NCBI RefSeq assembly: GCF_028372415.1
Contig: NC_092875.1
Span: 31,576,812-31,640,811, forward strand
Origin: Notamacropus eugenii
Taxonomy: Eukaryota; Chordata; Mammalia; Diprotodontia; Macropodidae
Reading direction: 5' to 3'
Length of the DNA: 64,000 bases
In this document: piece after piece, positions 52,445-62,640 of the stretch
Layout of the letters: each line of letters begins with the position of its first letter
Position numbering within the stretch: the stretch's first letter is position 1
Program-made: the position numbers and the translations under genes
The notes under the pieces: model-generated
Databases searched by the model: none
Told to the model about the DNA's origin: nothing
Seen by the model: the letters and a program-made list of their open reading frames with translations, nothing else

Positions 52445-52690
52445 ATAGTTTGGTGAAGGCTGATCTGGGCAGCTAGGGTGGATCAAGAAAGACCTCATGT
52501 ACAAAGTGGTGCTTAGGCTGAGTCTTGAAGAAAACAAGGGATTTTAAGGGATAGACATGAGGAGGGAGGGCATTTCAGTCATGGGAAACAAACAGCCAAA
52601 GCAAAGACGTGGCAATGGGAGATGGAGTGCTGAGACTGAGAAACAGAAAAAAGGCTGCTTTGGATGGACTTTTAGAGAGCTAGAAGAGGA
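52445..52690 (-). mobile_element. L2 LINE 3' region
   Basis: 'gctgagtcttgaagaaaac', 'gagggagggcatttcagtca' and 'gggagatggagtgctgagac' are reversed L2 text also found at 25780-25960. Confidence 0.65.
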
Positions 52691-53696
52691 TTAATGTACC
52701 CTGAGGTCCCTTTTCCCTCTCAAACCCTGAGATCATTCTTTTCCTCCTGGGGGTTATCCCTTGTGACTGCACCTGATCAGCATGGTTTGCCATCTTCCCC
52801 AAGGGTCATTTCTCTCCCATCTGCCTCTTCCTGAGGGTTGCCTGTATCGCCTGCTCCCACCTGGCGCTGACCGTGTTCTTCCCTTTTCCTGGCCCCGACC
52901 CTCCCCCTCTAACTGAATTTGAAAGAATTCTACTTATGTCTCTTCTCTGGTTACTGCGGTTGCTCCTGGTTTTCCCTCTCTTCCTCCTGACTTAACTCTC
53001 TCTTTCTTTCCTAACTTTTCACACTCTATGATAGCCTCTTGAGAAAGACAAGTTGCATTTTGAAGTGGTTCCCCTGGGAATGGGGGCTCCCCGGCCTACA
53101 CACAGGCCGACATTGCCCAGGCTCCCTGGGCTCAGCTGAAGACAGAGGCCAGGCTCCCAGGCCAGGCCTTGGCAGCGGGGCAGCAGCTCCCTGGCTCCTT
53201 GGGGAAAGCCAGGCCTAGCTTGGGTGCCTCCTCCCCCCACCCTCCCACCTCCTTTAATGCTTGATTTCCTTCCCCTCCCCCACTCCTATCACATGTCAGG
53301 TCTCCCCTCTTTTTTCTTAAGGAGGGGACTGTAAGTACTTAGGCTACAGGCAGATAATGTCAGGGGAGATTGATGGGACATGCAGCTTATCTTGCTTAAA
53401 GAGACATGACTCTCTGGCCACTATCCCTCCCTCCCCTCCTGAATTCAGTTGTCTTTAAAAATCCCACACATGTCCTGGACCCCTGGGAAATTTTGCTTCC
53501 TTCTATGTACAGGTCACGCTAGCTGCTGCGTCACTTAGCCCCTTAACTTCTCCTCGCCCCTTGGCAGAATCAGGCAGTCAAGCAAGGACCACTTGGGTGT
53601 GAAAGGAGAGGGGCTAACTTTCTAAGGACTTTGGGGAAAGCTCCCTTTGAATCTCTACCAGTAACCTCTCACCCTCACCCCCATCCCTAAATATGG
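52691..53696. other. 1-kb repeat-poor, locally GC-rich tract
   Basis: No repeat signature. 53080-53230 is the most GC-rich stretch in the window and holds overlapping inverted segments ('cccaggctccctggg', 'ggccaggcc'). It has few CpGs, so it is not a typical CpG island. No gene. Confidence 0.4.
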
Positions 53697-53965
53697 ACCT
53701 AGAGACAGCTCAGTGAATAGTGCAGCTGGGCCAGGAGTCAAGATCTGAGTTCAAATCCAGCTAGTATCTACTTACTAGCCATGTGATAGGCCCTGGGCAG
53801 GCCATCTAACTGCTCTCTGCCTCAGTTTCCTTATCTGTAAAAGGGGATTCATAATTACCCTATCACTTATGTCTCAGGGTAGTTGTAAGGATAAGATGAG
53901 ATAATATTTGGAAGGAGATTTATAACCTTGTTATGCTATAGAAAAGTGGCTGGTTATTATTAGTC
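53697..53965 (+). mobile_element. MIR/THER1 CORE-SINE, full length
   Basis: 'agctcagtgaatagtgcagc', 'gagttcaaatccagctag', 'ctgcctcagtttccttatct', 'gtagttgtaaggataagatg', 'gctggttattatta' in order. Confidence 0.9.
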
Positions 53966-54112
53966 CTTCAGTTCTGTTCCCTTCCCATATGAGTATTTTA
54001 TGGAACCAGAATATCCCAACCTTGTATCTGGATAGTTTAGCAAGATGTCATTTCTTCAGCAGAGTCAAGGAGGTAACAGCCTAACGACGTCAGTATTTCA
54101 TAAAATCTAAAA

Positions 54113-54180
54113 ATCCTACAGTATCAGAGCTGGGAGGGGCCTCAGAACAGGGGATGTCAGGACTGGGAGGGGTCTTAGAC
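54113..54180 (-). repeat. Two ~33-bp MIR-tail units
   Basis: 'agtatcagagctgggagggg' and 'gatgtcaggactgggagggg' at a ~33-bp spacing. Confidence 0.75.
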
Positions 54181-54804
54181 ACTACCTAGAAGAGCCTCCC
54201 CATTTCTCAGGTGAAAACCCTTCTCTAATGAGCCCCATATGAAAAGTGTCCTGGAGGGAATCCCAGGTAGTTTGCACAGTTCTGGATTTGCCTTGCTCTC
54301 ATGCCTGCCTCAATGGGCCCCAAAACAACTCAACGCTGTCCTGAGCTCATGCAGACAAAAGAAGTTCACCATATTATTTATGTATTTTAATATAAAGGAA
54401 TCTCCACTTTCCTCTTCCCTATGGAGGCAACTCCCTCCAACACCCTGGGAAGGCTGATCCTTGGCCCCCTTCCTTCGAGCCTCTGGTTGGGTTAATGGGA
54501 GCAGGGCCTGACAGCTGCTCTTTTTATTAATAAGTGTCATGTCCAGGGAGCTTACACTGCCAGATTCTGCCTCCCCCAACCCCCTTCCGATTCTTCTTTC
54601 CAGAAGGCTCCTGTCAATGATCAAAGCCTTTCAGCCTCCCAGCCAAGCTAGGCCTAAAGGAAAGCACAAAGGGGGCTGGGCCTGCGGGGCTGGGCGCCTG
54701 TCGTCCCTGTTTCACTGTCAGGATGAATGAAGGAAGAAGCTAGAGGAGATAGAAATGGATGGAGGGTCTGGAAGAGGCTGTGGCCTGGACTCTGAAGGTT
54801 TGCT
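54181..54804. other. No assignable feature
   Basis: About 620 bp with no repeat or gene signature. Frames up to 104 codons have no recognisable content. Confidence 0.35.
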
Positions 54805-54897
54805 TCCCTGTTGTGTCACCTCTGAATCCTCCTCCAAGAAGCCCTCCCTGACTACCTCTCTGCATCCCTGACTTATTTCATATGCTTTGAACTACTC
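54805..54897 (+). mobile_element. L2 ORF2/3' junction fragment
   Basis: 'cctcctccaagaagccctcc' with 'ctgactacctctctgcatcc' resembles the L2 region just past the ORF2 stop. Confidence 0.55.
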
Positions 54898-54939
54898 TGT
54901 TGATGTAATATATGGAAAAGTACTTGGAACAGAGAAAAC

Positions 54940-55170
54940 TGGAATGGGGAATGTCCTTAAAACAAAGAATATCAGGGCTGGGAGGGGCCTTAGAACAGAG
55001 GATTTCAGGGCTGAGAGGAACATTAGACCAGGGGATGTCAGGGCTGGGAGAGGGAATATCACAGCTGGGACAGGTTTAGAGTGGTCTCTAGTCTTATCTC
55101 TTTCTTTTATAGACAGGGAAATTAAGGACTGCAGAGTTGAAATGATCTCCTCAGGGTAACCTATAATACC
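54940..55170 (-). repeat. ~33-bp MIR-tail units (about 4) joined to a MIR fragment
   Basis: 'gaatatcagggctgggaggg', 'gatttcagggctgagagg', 'gatgtcagggctgggag' and 'gaatatcacagctggg' at ~31-33-bp steps, then MIR text ('gacagggaaattaaggactg'). Confidence 0.8.
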
Positions 55171-55429
55171 TATTTCTCAGCATTGTTTGGAAAGGCAAAT
55201 TCACCATGCCATAATGGTTCCCAAGAGCCGGCAAACACCTCCCCAGCTCCCAGTCAGCCTCTGGGTAGTTCTGGCTCAGCTTCTGACAATGAGAAAGGAG
55301 CAGCACAGGCTGGGCACAGCAGCAGGAAGGTGAGCCCAAGGCCTGAAGACTTCTTTCTGACTATGCCAACGGATAAGTGATTTCATGATGAACTATGCTC
55401 TAGCATTATTCTACTTAAATCTAGCAGGA

Positions 55430-55575
55430 TGCTTAGAGATCTTCTCTAGTCTACTTTGGAGGAAATTAAAATCCCAAAAGATTTAAATGGCTTGCCTAAA
55501 GCCATACAAAGAATAAGGATCCACTGGGATTGGAACCCAAGGCATTTGAATACAAATTCCATACACTCCAAAGCT
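55430..55575 (-). mobile_element. MIR-type fragment
   Basis: 'tttggaggaaattaaaatcc', 'aaatggcttgcctaaagcc' and 'gggattggaacccaaggcat' in reverse MIR order. Confidence 0.65.
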
Positions 55576-55611
55576 GCACTGTCTCTTCAGCTACTTAGTA
55601 GGGTATGTGGG

Positions 55612-55825
55612 AAAGACCTTAGCTTGAAAAGGCCAAGGTTCTCCCATTGCATCTGGGCCATCTCCAGTCATCCTGATCTATTTTTCACCACTGGACCCAG
55701 ATGGCTCTGGAGGTAAAAGTGAGGCTGGAGACCTTGCACAGTCCTGCCTCACTTAAATCCAATTCACTTGCAGGTCATGGTATCATGCTGTCTGGTCCTC
55801 TTTGAGAACCAGAGATAAACAACAG
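55612..55825 (+). mobile_element. SINE with RTE-like tail, variant form
   Basis: 'cttgaaaaggccaaggttct', 'gggccatctccagtcatcct', 'cctgcctcacttaaatccaa', 'tctggtcctctttgagaacc' in order. Confidence 0.88.
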
Positions 55826-56033
55826 GGGGCTGGAATCAGGAAGATCTGAGTTCAAATTCAGTCTCAGATACTAGCTATTCAGCTCTGGGAAAGTGGATGA
55901 ACAGCTGTCTGCTTCAGTTTTCTCAACTGTAAAAATGGGCTTGATAATGACACCCCTTGAGGTAATAATTGTAAAGTACTTAGCACAGTGCCTAGCACAT
56001 AGTAGGTGTTATATAAGTGCTGGCTATTATTTT
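55826..56033 (+). mobile_element. MIR/THER CORE-SINE
   Basis: 'caggaagatctgagttcaaa', 'ctgcttcagttttctcaact', 'gcctagcacatagtagg' in order. It has an L2-like end. Confidence 0.85.
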
Positions 56034-56369
56034 TAATTATTTCCCTTCTACCTCCCCCTTTTTAGAGGGCAGAGTGCAGAGAATCTATGAATCTCCTCCA
56101 AATATCCTCATATTCTACCATATTCCCTAGGCCTTCCTATCATAATCAGTGAAGTCTTGATCAATGAAATTTAAAGCAGGGAACTCAACAAGGGAAACTA
56201 TCATAGACTGGAACACAGGAAGGGTTAGGAGCACCCCTCCCCCTCTTTCCTCACCAACCAACTGACCAGGTCAGATTTTCTACAGTGATCCTAAGTTCAG
56301 TTGCACAGTGGGCCCCCTACTATCTCCACAAGTTTTTAAAATCTCATGGCACCAAGAAACATAAGGGGT
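56034..56369. other. No assignable feature
   Basis: About 335 bp with no repeat or gene signature. Confidence 0.4.
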
Positions 56370-56550
56370 ATTGTAGAGTGCAGATAACTTGAATACCTGG
56401 CTTCTTCTCTTGCTTTTGCCAAAGACAAATTATGGGATCTTTTACCAGTTGGGTTCTTGATTTACTCAGCTATAAAATCAGTCAGTTAAACAAAATAAGG
56501 TGCCTTCCAGCTCAGACACGCCCTGTTCTAAGGGCTCTAGCTCTGACAAA
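56370..56550 (+). mobile_element. MIR with two tail units
   Basis: A diverged MIR core ('gatttactcagctataaaat') runs into 'gccttccagctcagacacgc' and 'gggctctagctctgacaaat', two copies of the tail unit at a ~33-bp step. The unit again follows a MIR end. Confidence 0.6.
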
Positions 56551-56589
56551 TTTCAAGTCCTCCAATCACATAGCAGCCTTTTATAAAAC

Positions 56590-57030
56590 AGCTTAACGCT
56601 GGCAAAGTGATTTATGTTTATGATCAGATCTGATTCTCCCAACAGCCCTGAGAGGTCAGGGACACCAGGGTTCTCTTCTCTGTTTGGCAAGTTCAGACAG
56701 GTTAACCTTGTCCATCATAACAGGGCTCCTAAGAGTCAGTCAGGATTCATAGGAATGTCTATATTGCAATGGAATGGACTCCAGAGGCAGCCTCCTCCAA
56801 CCTCAGCATTTTACAGATGGAGAAACTGAGGCCCATAAAGATGAGGACTTCCCAAGAGCAACAACTAACAAGTGGATCTGCACCCATTCTCTTAGCCTCT
56901 GTTTCCTCATCTGTTAAGTAGAAATTATACTAGCATCTATTTTACAAGGTTGTCATGAGGATCAAATGAGATAATACATGGAAACCTTGAATCGCTATAG
57001 CAACGCTAGCTATTAGTATTTTTATCATCA
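56590..57030. mobile_element. Three MIR/THER fragments
   Basis: 56590-56700 (-, 'caacagccctgagaggtcag'), 56760-56870 (-, 'cattttacagatggagaaac') and 56885-57030 (+, 'tgtttcctcatctgttaagt', 'gttgtcatgaggatcaaatg'). Confidence 0.75.
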
Positions 57031-57824
57031 CATCACCACCATCACCCAGATTCAAACAGCTAATAAGTGAGTTTCAATCCATTCAAACCCCAGTCCCTCA
57101 TGTGTTCAGATCCAGGGCTCTTTGCACAAATGGTGCTGCTCCAGAGACAATCTTGTCCAGTGGGTTGCAAGCCCTCCAAGGACACCTGGGGAGCAGGGGT
57201 TGAGAGTTAGGGGGGGTGACAGGTTAGAGAATGACAAATGAGACCCCTTTCTATAAGGACAAAAACTGGGCCCTGAGTAATCAACTGGCCGGAACTAGGC
57301 ACTTTCAGCACACTGGGGAGGGGAGAACCACTTTAGGATAATCTTGAGGGATCTCATTGAGTGAACACCTGGAAAAGATTGATTGAGAGACAGCCAAGAT
57401 GGCTGTGTGATTTATGACGAGGAGGTCCCGCTTAGCTGGGATTTCTGTGAAGTTGTGGCTGCCAAGGAGCTGGGAGAAAACAAGGGGATGTTACGTGCTT
57501 ACCAGGCTGTCAGAAAAGCTCTCACCAGGCTTGCTGGCTTAGATAGAGAGGCCAAGCACAGAAGGAGGGGTGGGGGAGGTGGGGGCAGGCTGACTGCTGG
57601 ATCAAATGCTGGCAGCCATGGGGAATATCTCCCCAGGGAGGCAGGCTCCAAGTGGGACCCCCAAGGGTCTGTCTCAGCGCCTCTCATTTATCATGGGGGT
57701 GAATGAGCTGAGTGTGAAATAGTCGGTCTGTCAGAACTCCAGGTTGGGGTCTCCAGGACTCAGGGCTAGCAGATCCTAGAAGGGGTCTTCACTAGGTAAA
57801 GATTTTCTCCTTCTGTTTGATCTC
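57031..57824. other. Repeat-poor tract
   Basis: About 790 bp with no repeat signature except a short G-rich run near 57570-57590. A 107-codon frame at 57383-57706 starts at a 'ccaagatggctg' motif but contains a poly-glycine run and nothing recognisable. Not called. Confidence 0.4.
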
Positions 57825-57935
57825 ACAAGACAAGTCACTTGCCCATTCTGGGCTTGAATTTCTTCAACTTCAAAATGAGGGAGTGAGACTAGTTGGAAGC
57901 TAAGGTTGTTTCCAACTTGAAATCTAGAAGCCCAT
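57825..57935 (+). mobile_element. MIR-type fragment
   Basis: 'acaagtcacttgcccattct', 'aaaatgagggagtgagacta' and 'ggttgtttccaacttgaaat' in order. Confidence 0.7.
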
Positions 57936-58013
57936 TAACCTTTACTAGTTGTTTGGGGTTCACCTGTGAAGAGAACAGACTATCTGCTACCTTCTTCCAT
58001 TCCTAGGGAGAAA

Positions 58014-58200
58014 AATCAATCAATCAATCAATCAACATTTATTAAACACGGACTAGGTGAGGGCTGAGCACACAAAAGAAAACAAAAGAGTTTTTGCTAT
58101 CAAGGCATTCCCAAAGTAATCAGGGAGAAAATATGCATACAAATATATGCAAAACAAACTCTATATAAGATAAATAGGAAGTAATTAACAGAGGGCAGGT
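58014..58200 (-). mobile_element. L2 LINE 3' end with (TGAT)n-type tail
   Basis: The plus strand begins with five ATCA units (58015-58034) and then 'acatttattaaacacggact' and 'aagataaataggaagtaatt'. The tetranucleotide tail is typical of L2 3' ends. Confidence 0.8.
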
Positions 58201-58204
58201 GGGC

Positions 58205-59065
58205 TGCTGTCCTTCATTCTAGAAGGGGATCAAAATGACACCACTATGCTCGAGTCAAGTTATGGTGTGTCCGCTGTGGCTGACCACACCAAAGCAAGCT
58301 AGGAGTGCTGTACCACAGGTTGGGCACAAATAGTCTGTGTGAACTTTTGGATGGATTCTCTAAATTTGTGCATCTCACATTTCTGTTGAGCTATTTCAAT
58401 TCTGCTTTGCTCATAGAACATAGCATCCTTTCTGATATGGGCATGCCATGCTGATCAGTCCTATGCCAGTGTCTCCCATGACACACAATCAATCCCAAAT
58501 CTCTTAAGAGAGACCTTGAGAGTGTCCTCATGTTGCTTTTCCTGACCACCATGTGAGCTCTTTTCTTGTGTGAGTTCTCCATAAAATAGTCTTTTTGGCA
58601 AGAGTACATTTGGCATTCTAACAATTCAGACCATCTGAGTTGTGCTCTCTGCAGTAGAGTTTGAATGCTTGGCAATTTAGCTTGAGAAAGCACCTCCATG
58701 TGTAGTACCTTATCCTGCCAGGTGATCTTCAGAATCTTCCTAAGACTATTCAAATGGAAATGATTCAGTTTCCTGGCATGGCGCTGGTATACTGTCCAGG
58801 TTTCACAAGTATACAACAATGGGGTCAGCACAACGACTCTGTGGACCTTCAATTCGGTAGTCAGTCCAATACTCCTTCTCTTCCATACTTTCCTTCATTA
58901 CCTCCCAAACACTGAGCTAGCTCTGTTAATGTGTGTCAACCTCATTATTAATGTGTACATTCCTGGAAAGTACACTACCAAGGTAAGTGAACTTATCCTC
59001 ATTCAAAACTTCTCCATTGGTTATAACCAACAGTTCCACTCATGGATGGTGTGGTGGTGACTGAA
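58205..59065 (-). pseudogene. RTE-clade LINE, ORF2 C-terminus and 3'UTR
   Basis: The minus-strand frame 58852-58391 (153 codons) reads RVVVLTPLLYTCETWTVYQR, then HARKLNHFHLNSLRKILKI, TWQDKVLHMEVLSQAKLPS and LLQRAQLRWSELLECQ, matching the conserved RTE C-terminus (LLYGSETWTVYRRH, CLRKLLKIRWQDKV, TEVL-RA). Upstream to 59065, frameshifted text continues the thumb region (EVLNEDKFTYLGSVLSRNV-like). The 3'UTR ends at 58205 in 'gtccttcattctag' (plus), homologous to the tails of the composite SINEs. The catalytic domains are absent. Confidence 0.8.
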
Positions 59066-59074
59066 GCTGTGTTT

Positions 59075-59320
59075 TTGTCCTTCATTCTCAAAGAGGACCA
59101 TGACATCAAGATGATGACATGACTTGCAGTTGACTTTGATTTGAGTGAGTGAGGGCTGTGTAAGGTCACCAACCTCACCTTCTTCTCCTGAGCCATCTGG
59201 GTGCAGTGGCCCAATATTCTAGAGATGGTCCAGGATGCAATGGGAGACCCTGACCCTTTCAGGCTAAGGTCTTATCCCATTCTCACTTTGAGTGAGATTC
59301 AGTCATTCAAAGAATAAGAT
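59075..59320 (-). mobile_element. SINE with RTE-like tail, variant form
   Basis: 'gtccttcattctcaaagagg', 'gatgacatgacttgcagttg', 'gagtgagtgagggctgtg' and 'gatgcaatgggagaccctga'. It lies directly upstream of the RTE fragment in the same orientation and shares its last ~35 bp. Confidence 0.85.
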
Positions 59321-59334
59321 TCTGCTGGCTGAGA

Positions 59335-59870
59335 CACACTGGAATGAAAGAAGGTGGGAAAGGCTTATGATAAATGATGGTATTTTAGGTGGGATTTCAG
59401 TAATGGAAGTGGAGGGGGGAGAGCACCCCACAAAGGAAAGAAAACCAGAGAGAATGTAGTAAGTGAGAGATGAAGAGTCTTATTTATGAAACAGCCAGAA
59501 AGTCAGTGTCATTGAATGGAAGAGTATGTGCTGAGGAGTGAGGTGTGAGAACAATAAAAGGGTAAGAGGGGGCTGGGTTATGAAGGGCTTTGAATGCCAA
59601 GCAGAGGATATTATATTTGATCTTGGAGGCAACAGGGAGCCACTGGAGCTCATTGAGTAGGGGAGGTGACAAGATCAGATTTGAGCTTTAGGAAATCTTT
59701 GGTTGGAAGATGGATTGGAATTCACACAAATGTGAGGCAGGCAGACCTTCCAGGTGTGAGGAAATAAGGGCCAGCATTAGAGGGATAGCAGTGTCAGAAG
59801 AAAAGTTGCAAAAGTTGGGACAGGGATAAGGAAGGATGAAAAAGAAGGAGAAGGGAAATGGATAAGAATG
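59335..59870 (-). pseudogene. L2 LINE ORF2 C-terminal region
   Basis: The minus-strand frame 59672-59484 reads LLNELQWLPVASKIKYNILC and LAFKALHNPAPSY, the highly conserved L2 ORF2 stretch after the reverse transcriptase. Further 5' (59700-59870) the plus-strand 'ccaggtgtgaggaaataagg' corresponds to the preceding coding zone. Not intact. Confidence 0.78.
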
Positions 59871-59883
59871 ACATATCATTTGT

Positions 59884-60098
59884 TATTTGTTGTTCAAGTT
59901 GTATCTGACTCTTCATGACCGCATTTGGGGTATTCTTGGCAAAGATACTAGAGCAGTTTGCCATTTCCTTCTCCAGATCATTTTGCAGATGAGGAAACTG
60001 AGGCAAGTGGAGTTAAGTGTATGCCCAGTATCATACAACTAGTAACTGTCTGAGGCTGGATTTGATGTTCTAGCCATTGAGCCACGTAGCCATCCCTC
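59884..60098 (-). mobile_element. tRNA-derived SINE (gagaaggaaatgg type)
   Basis: 'gttgttcaagttgtatctga', 'ttgccatttccttctccaga', 'gatgaggaaactgaggcaag' and 'agccattgagccacgtagcc' in reverse order. Confidence 0.9.
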
Positions 60099-60149
60099 TA
60101 ATATCATAGTAATTATCAAAACATAAAGCTTTGATTTGAGAACATATAC

Positions 60150-60440
60150 TTAAAAAGAAAAACTGTAAAATGAGGGTTTGGGACTTGATGACTGCAAGGG
60201 TTCCTTCCATTTTCAATCTATGCCCCTAAATGTGACCTAGGGAAAGTCATTTATTTCTGGGCCTCTCATTTCTAAAATGAAAGAGTTAGACTAATGATCT
60301 CTAAGGTCCCTTACAGCTTTAAACCTGTTAGATCTTGAGGGCCTCAGTTTCCTCTCTGCAAAATTTGACGAGTGGCTTCAATAAATTCTAAGATCCTTAC
60401 TCTTTAAAATCTACGATCCTGTGTCCAATGACCTTAAGAC
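60150..60440 (+). mobile_element. Three MIR 3'-half fragments in tandem
   Basis: 60155-60225, 60230-60330 ('gactaatgatctctaaggtc') and 60335-60420 ('gggcctcagtttcctctctg') each hold the 'cctcagtttcctc-aaatga-ggtcccttc' order. Confidence 0.7.
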
Positions 60441-60554
60441 ACTAGCGAAGTAATTTTTTTTTTTATCTAAAGCATGTGTAAACTTTCCCTTTTGTTAAGA
60501 GAAAAGGAAGATGTTTTTATTTGAGACTAAAGTCCCGAATTTCCAAGTAAAATG

Positions 60555-60605
60555 TTGTCTGTCCCTCCGCAGTAAAATATAAGCTTCTTGAATATAAAAC
60601 TATTT
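60555..60605 (+). mobile_element. L2 LINE 3' fragment
   Basis: 'taaaatataagcttcttgaa' then 'tataaaactattttt' resembles the L2 'gaatgtaagctccttgaggg' segment. A microsatellite begins right after. Confidence 0.5.
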
Positions 60606-60620
60606 TTATGTGTGTGTATG

Positions 60621-60735
<115 letters not shown>

Positions 60736-60779
60736 CAGTTCCTTGTTTTATTATGTTCTACCTATGGGGATGAACATCT

Positions 60780-60840
60780 CTGGGCCTCAGTTTCCTCACC
60801 TGTAAAATCAGAGAGCTGAAACATTGTCTCTGTGACCTTC
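60780..60840 (+). mobile_element. MIR fragment
   Basis: 'gggcctcagtttcctcacct' and 'gtaaaatcagagagctgaaa'. Confidence 0.65.
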
Positions 60841-61027
60841 ATGTGTGCTTCTCATGTCCTTAATAAGCTCCAAGACCCATGAGGATCAAAAATATTAAAT
60901 TGTATCCTTTTACCTAAATCTTTTTATCTCCTTCAGAAGCTAGTATGAATTGTAAAATAGTTCATTAAACATAATAGCTAATAAAATATAAACATGAAGT
61001 AGCACAATTAAACATAGCATGAATAAA

Positions 61028-61140
61028 AAAAGCATTTTATTAAATGACTGTTCTGTACCAGGCACCTTGCTGAGTAGTGGAGATACAAACAGTAAAGAAA
61101 AAAAGAGAGAGCTAGGCTCTGATCTTGAGGTTCTAGTAAA
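61028..61140 (-). mobile_element. L2 LINE 3' end
   Basis: 'gcattttattaaatgactgt', 'ccaggcaccttgctgagtag', 'gatacaaacagtaaagaaa' are the reversed L2 terminus. Confidence 0.7.
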
Positions 61141-61144
61141 TTCA

Positions 61145-61260
61145 GGAAGATCTGAATTCTAATTCAGCCTCAGACCCTTACTAGGTGTGTGACCCTCGAC
61201 AAGTCACCAAACTGCTAACCACCTGCTGACCTTCTAACCACCTGCTGACCATTGCTGACT
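61145..61260 (+). mobile_element. SINE head with a short internal duplication
   Basis: 'gatctgaattctaattcagc' and 'gtgtgtgaccctcgacaagt' then the text 'ctaaccacctgctgacc' occurs twice in a row (61217-61252). Confidence 0.7.
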
Positions 61261-61360
61261 GAATAAATATAAACAAAGCAAATTTAGGCACTGGCAAAGG
61301 GACCCGTGCTCAGTTTCGCTGGATTATGGGCCAACAGAATGACATTACCGAAACCTGCAA

Positions 61361-61605
61361 GAGGTAGCTAGGAGGTACAGTAAATAGAGTGCTGAATCTG
61401 GAGTCAGGAAGACCCGAGTTCAAATCCTGTCTCAGATACAAACTAGCTGTGTGACCGTGAGCAAGTTATTTAACCCCTGCTGGCCTCAGTTTCCTCAATC
61501 ATAAAATGAGGATAATAACGGTGTCTACTTCACAGGATTGTTGCAAGGATCAAATGAGATAACATTTGTAAAGCCCTTTTTAAACCTTAAATGCTAGCTA
61601 TTAGA
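61361..61605 (+). mobile_element. MIR/THER1 CORE-SINE, full length
   Basis: 'gaggtagctaggaggtacag', 'gagttcaaatcctgtctcag', 'ggcctcagtttcctcaatca', 'ggattgttgcaaggatcaaa', 'gtaaagccc' in order. Confidence 0.93.
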
Positions 61606-62112
61606 TCAAACCACTTGGGTTATTCCTTCCTCTCCAGTCCTGAAGCTCCTTCCTAACCCAAAGCAGGCCCTGTAAAAACATTTCCTCATTGTAGAAAAAA
61701 TAAAGTTTAGTTGTCTTCCAGTGGGAAATAAGCTAATTAATGCTTACCCAGAGATTTGATTGCATGGACATGTGCAGAAGTTGTATTCTTTATTAAGTCA
61801 TGTCAAGCAGGATTGGATTTGGGTTCTGCCTACCTTGACCTTTCCGGATCTAAATTAAAATTGATCAGAAAACCCTTAGCAAGAATTACTACCTGATACA
61901 CACCTTATGGCTTCCTTCACTTTTAAAAATTAAAAAAATTATAATTTATTCTGATAGTAATTATATACATATATCGTACATACAAACACATATATATTAC
62001 CTAAGAACTCATTTCTTAGTGAGATCTACCCTTTTGGGTTTTCCTTTAAAAATATTTTTAACAAATATGTTTTGCTTTCATCCTGACCTGGTACAGGAGG
62101 GAAAAGAAATGA
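61606..62112. other. Repeat-free tract, candidate conserved non-coding DNA
   Basis: 61650-61870 has no repeat signature and holds TAATTAAT and ATTGATC-type motifs. 61910-62060 is plain AT-rich. Function unknown. Confidence 0.35.
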
Positions 62113-62325
62113 GCATTTAGATAATAGTTACTATGTGCCAAACACTTGCTAAATGCTTTAGAAATGATACCTCATTTGATCCTCACAATAAGTCTGGGAG
62201 GTACGTGGGCTATCCCCACTTTACAATTGAGGAAACTTAGGCAAACAGAGGATGGACCTGGCTTTGGATTCAGAAAGATGGGCTTCCACTTCTGACAGTT
62301 ACTTACTATGTGATACTGGTTATCT
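62113..62325. mobile_element. MIR pair in opposite orientation
   Basis: 62113-62250 is reverse ('gatcctcacaataagtctgg', 'ctttacaattgaggaaactt'). 62251-62325 is forward ('ggctttggattcagaaagat', 'cttactatgtgata'). Confidence 0.75.
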
Positions 62326-62404
62326 CTAAGACCATAGATTTCAGAGGAGGTGTTGGTAGAGGAAATTTCCTTCGTGGGAATTCCAAATAGTAATGAAAAC
62401 ATAT

Positions 62405-62640
62405 ATCTGGTCAAACACAAATAAACAAGAAAGAAGGGGAAAAAAGAAGGAAGAAATGAAAAAGGAAGACAAAAACAAGAAAGAAAAGAGGAAGGGAGAA
62501 ATAAAAAGGAAGATAAAAGGAAAACCAGAAGGAAGAAAGAAAGGAAGAAAGAGATGAAGGAAGAAAGATAAAAGGAAAATAAAGGAAGACAGAAAGGAAG
62601 GAAGCAAGAAATAAAAAATGGAAGAGAGAAAACTGCCTTT
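62405..62640. repeat. Polypurine (AAGG)n/(GAAA)n low-complexity tract
   Basis: About 235 bp of A and G with only rare C or T. Phenylalanine/serine-rich frames on the minus strand are artefacts. Confidence 0.95.

Noticed and set aside
53080..53230. CpG island promoter
   Set aside because: GC-rich, but CpG dinucleotides are few, and no first exon or splice donor is apparent.
57383..57706. 107-codon frame starting at a 'ccaagatggctg' motif
   Set aside because: The motif resembles a YY1 site, but no LINE follows, and the frame has a glycine run from a G-rich stretch.
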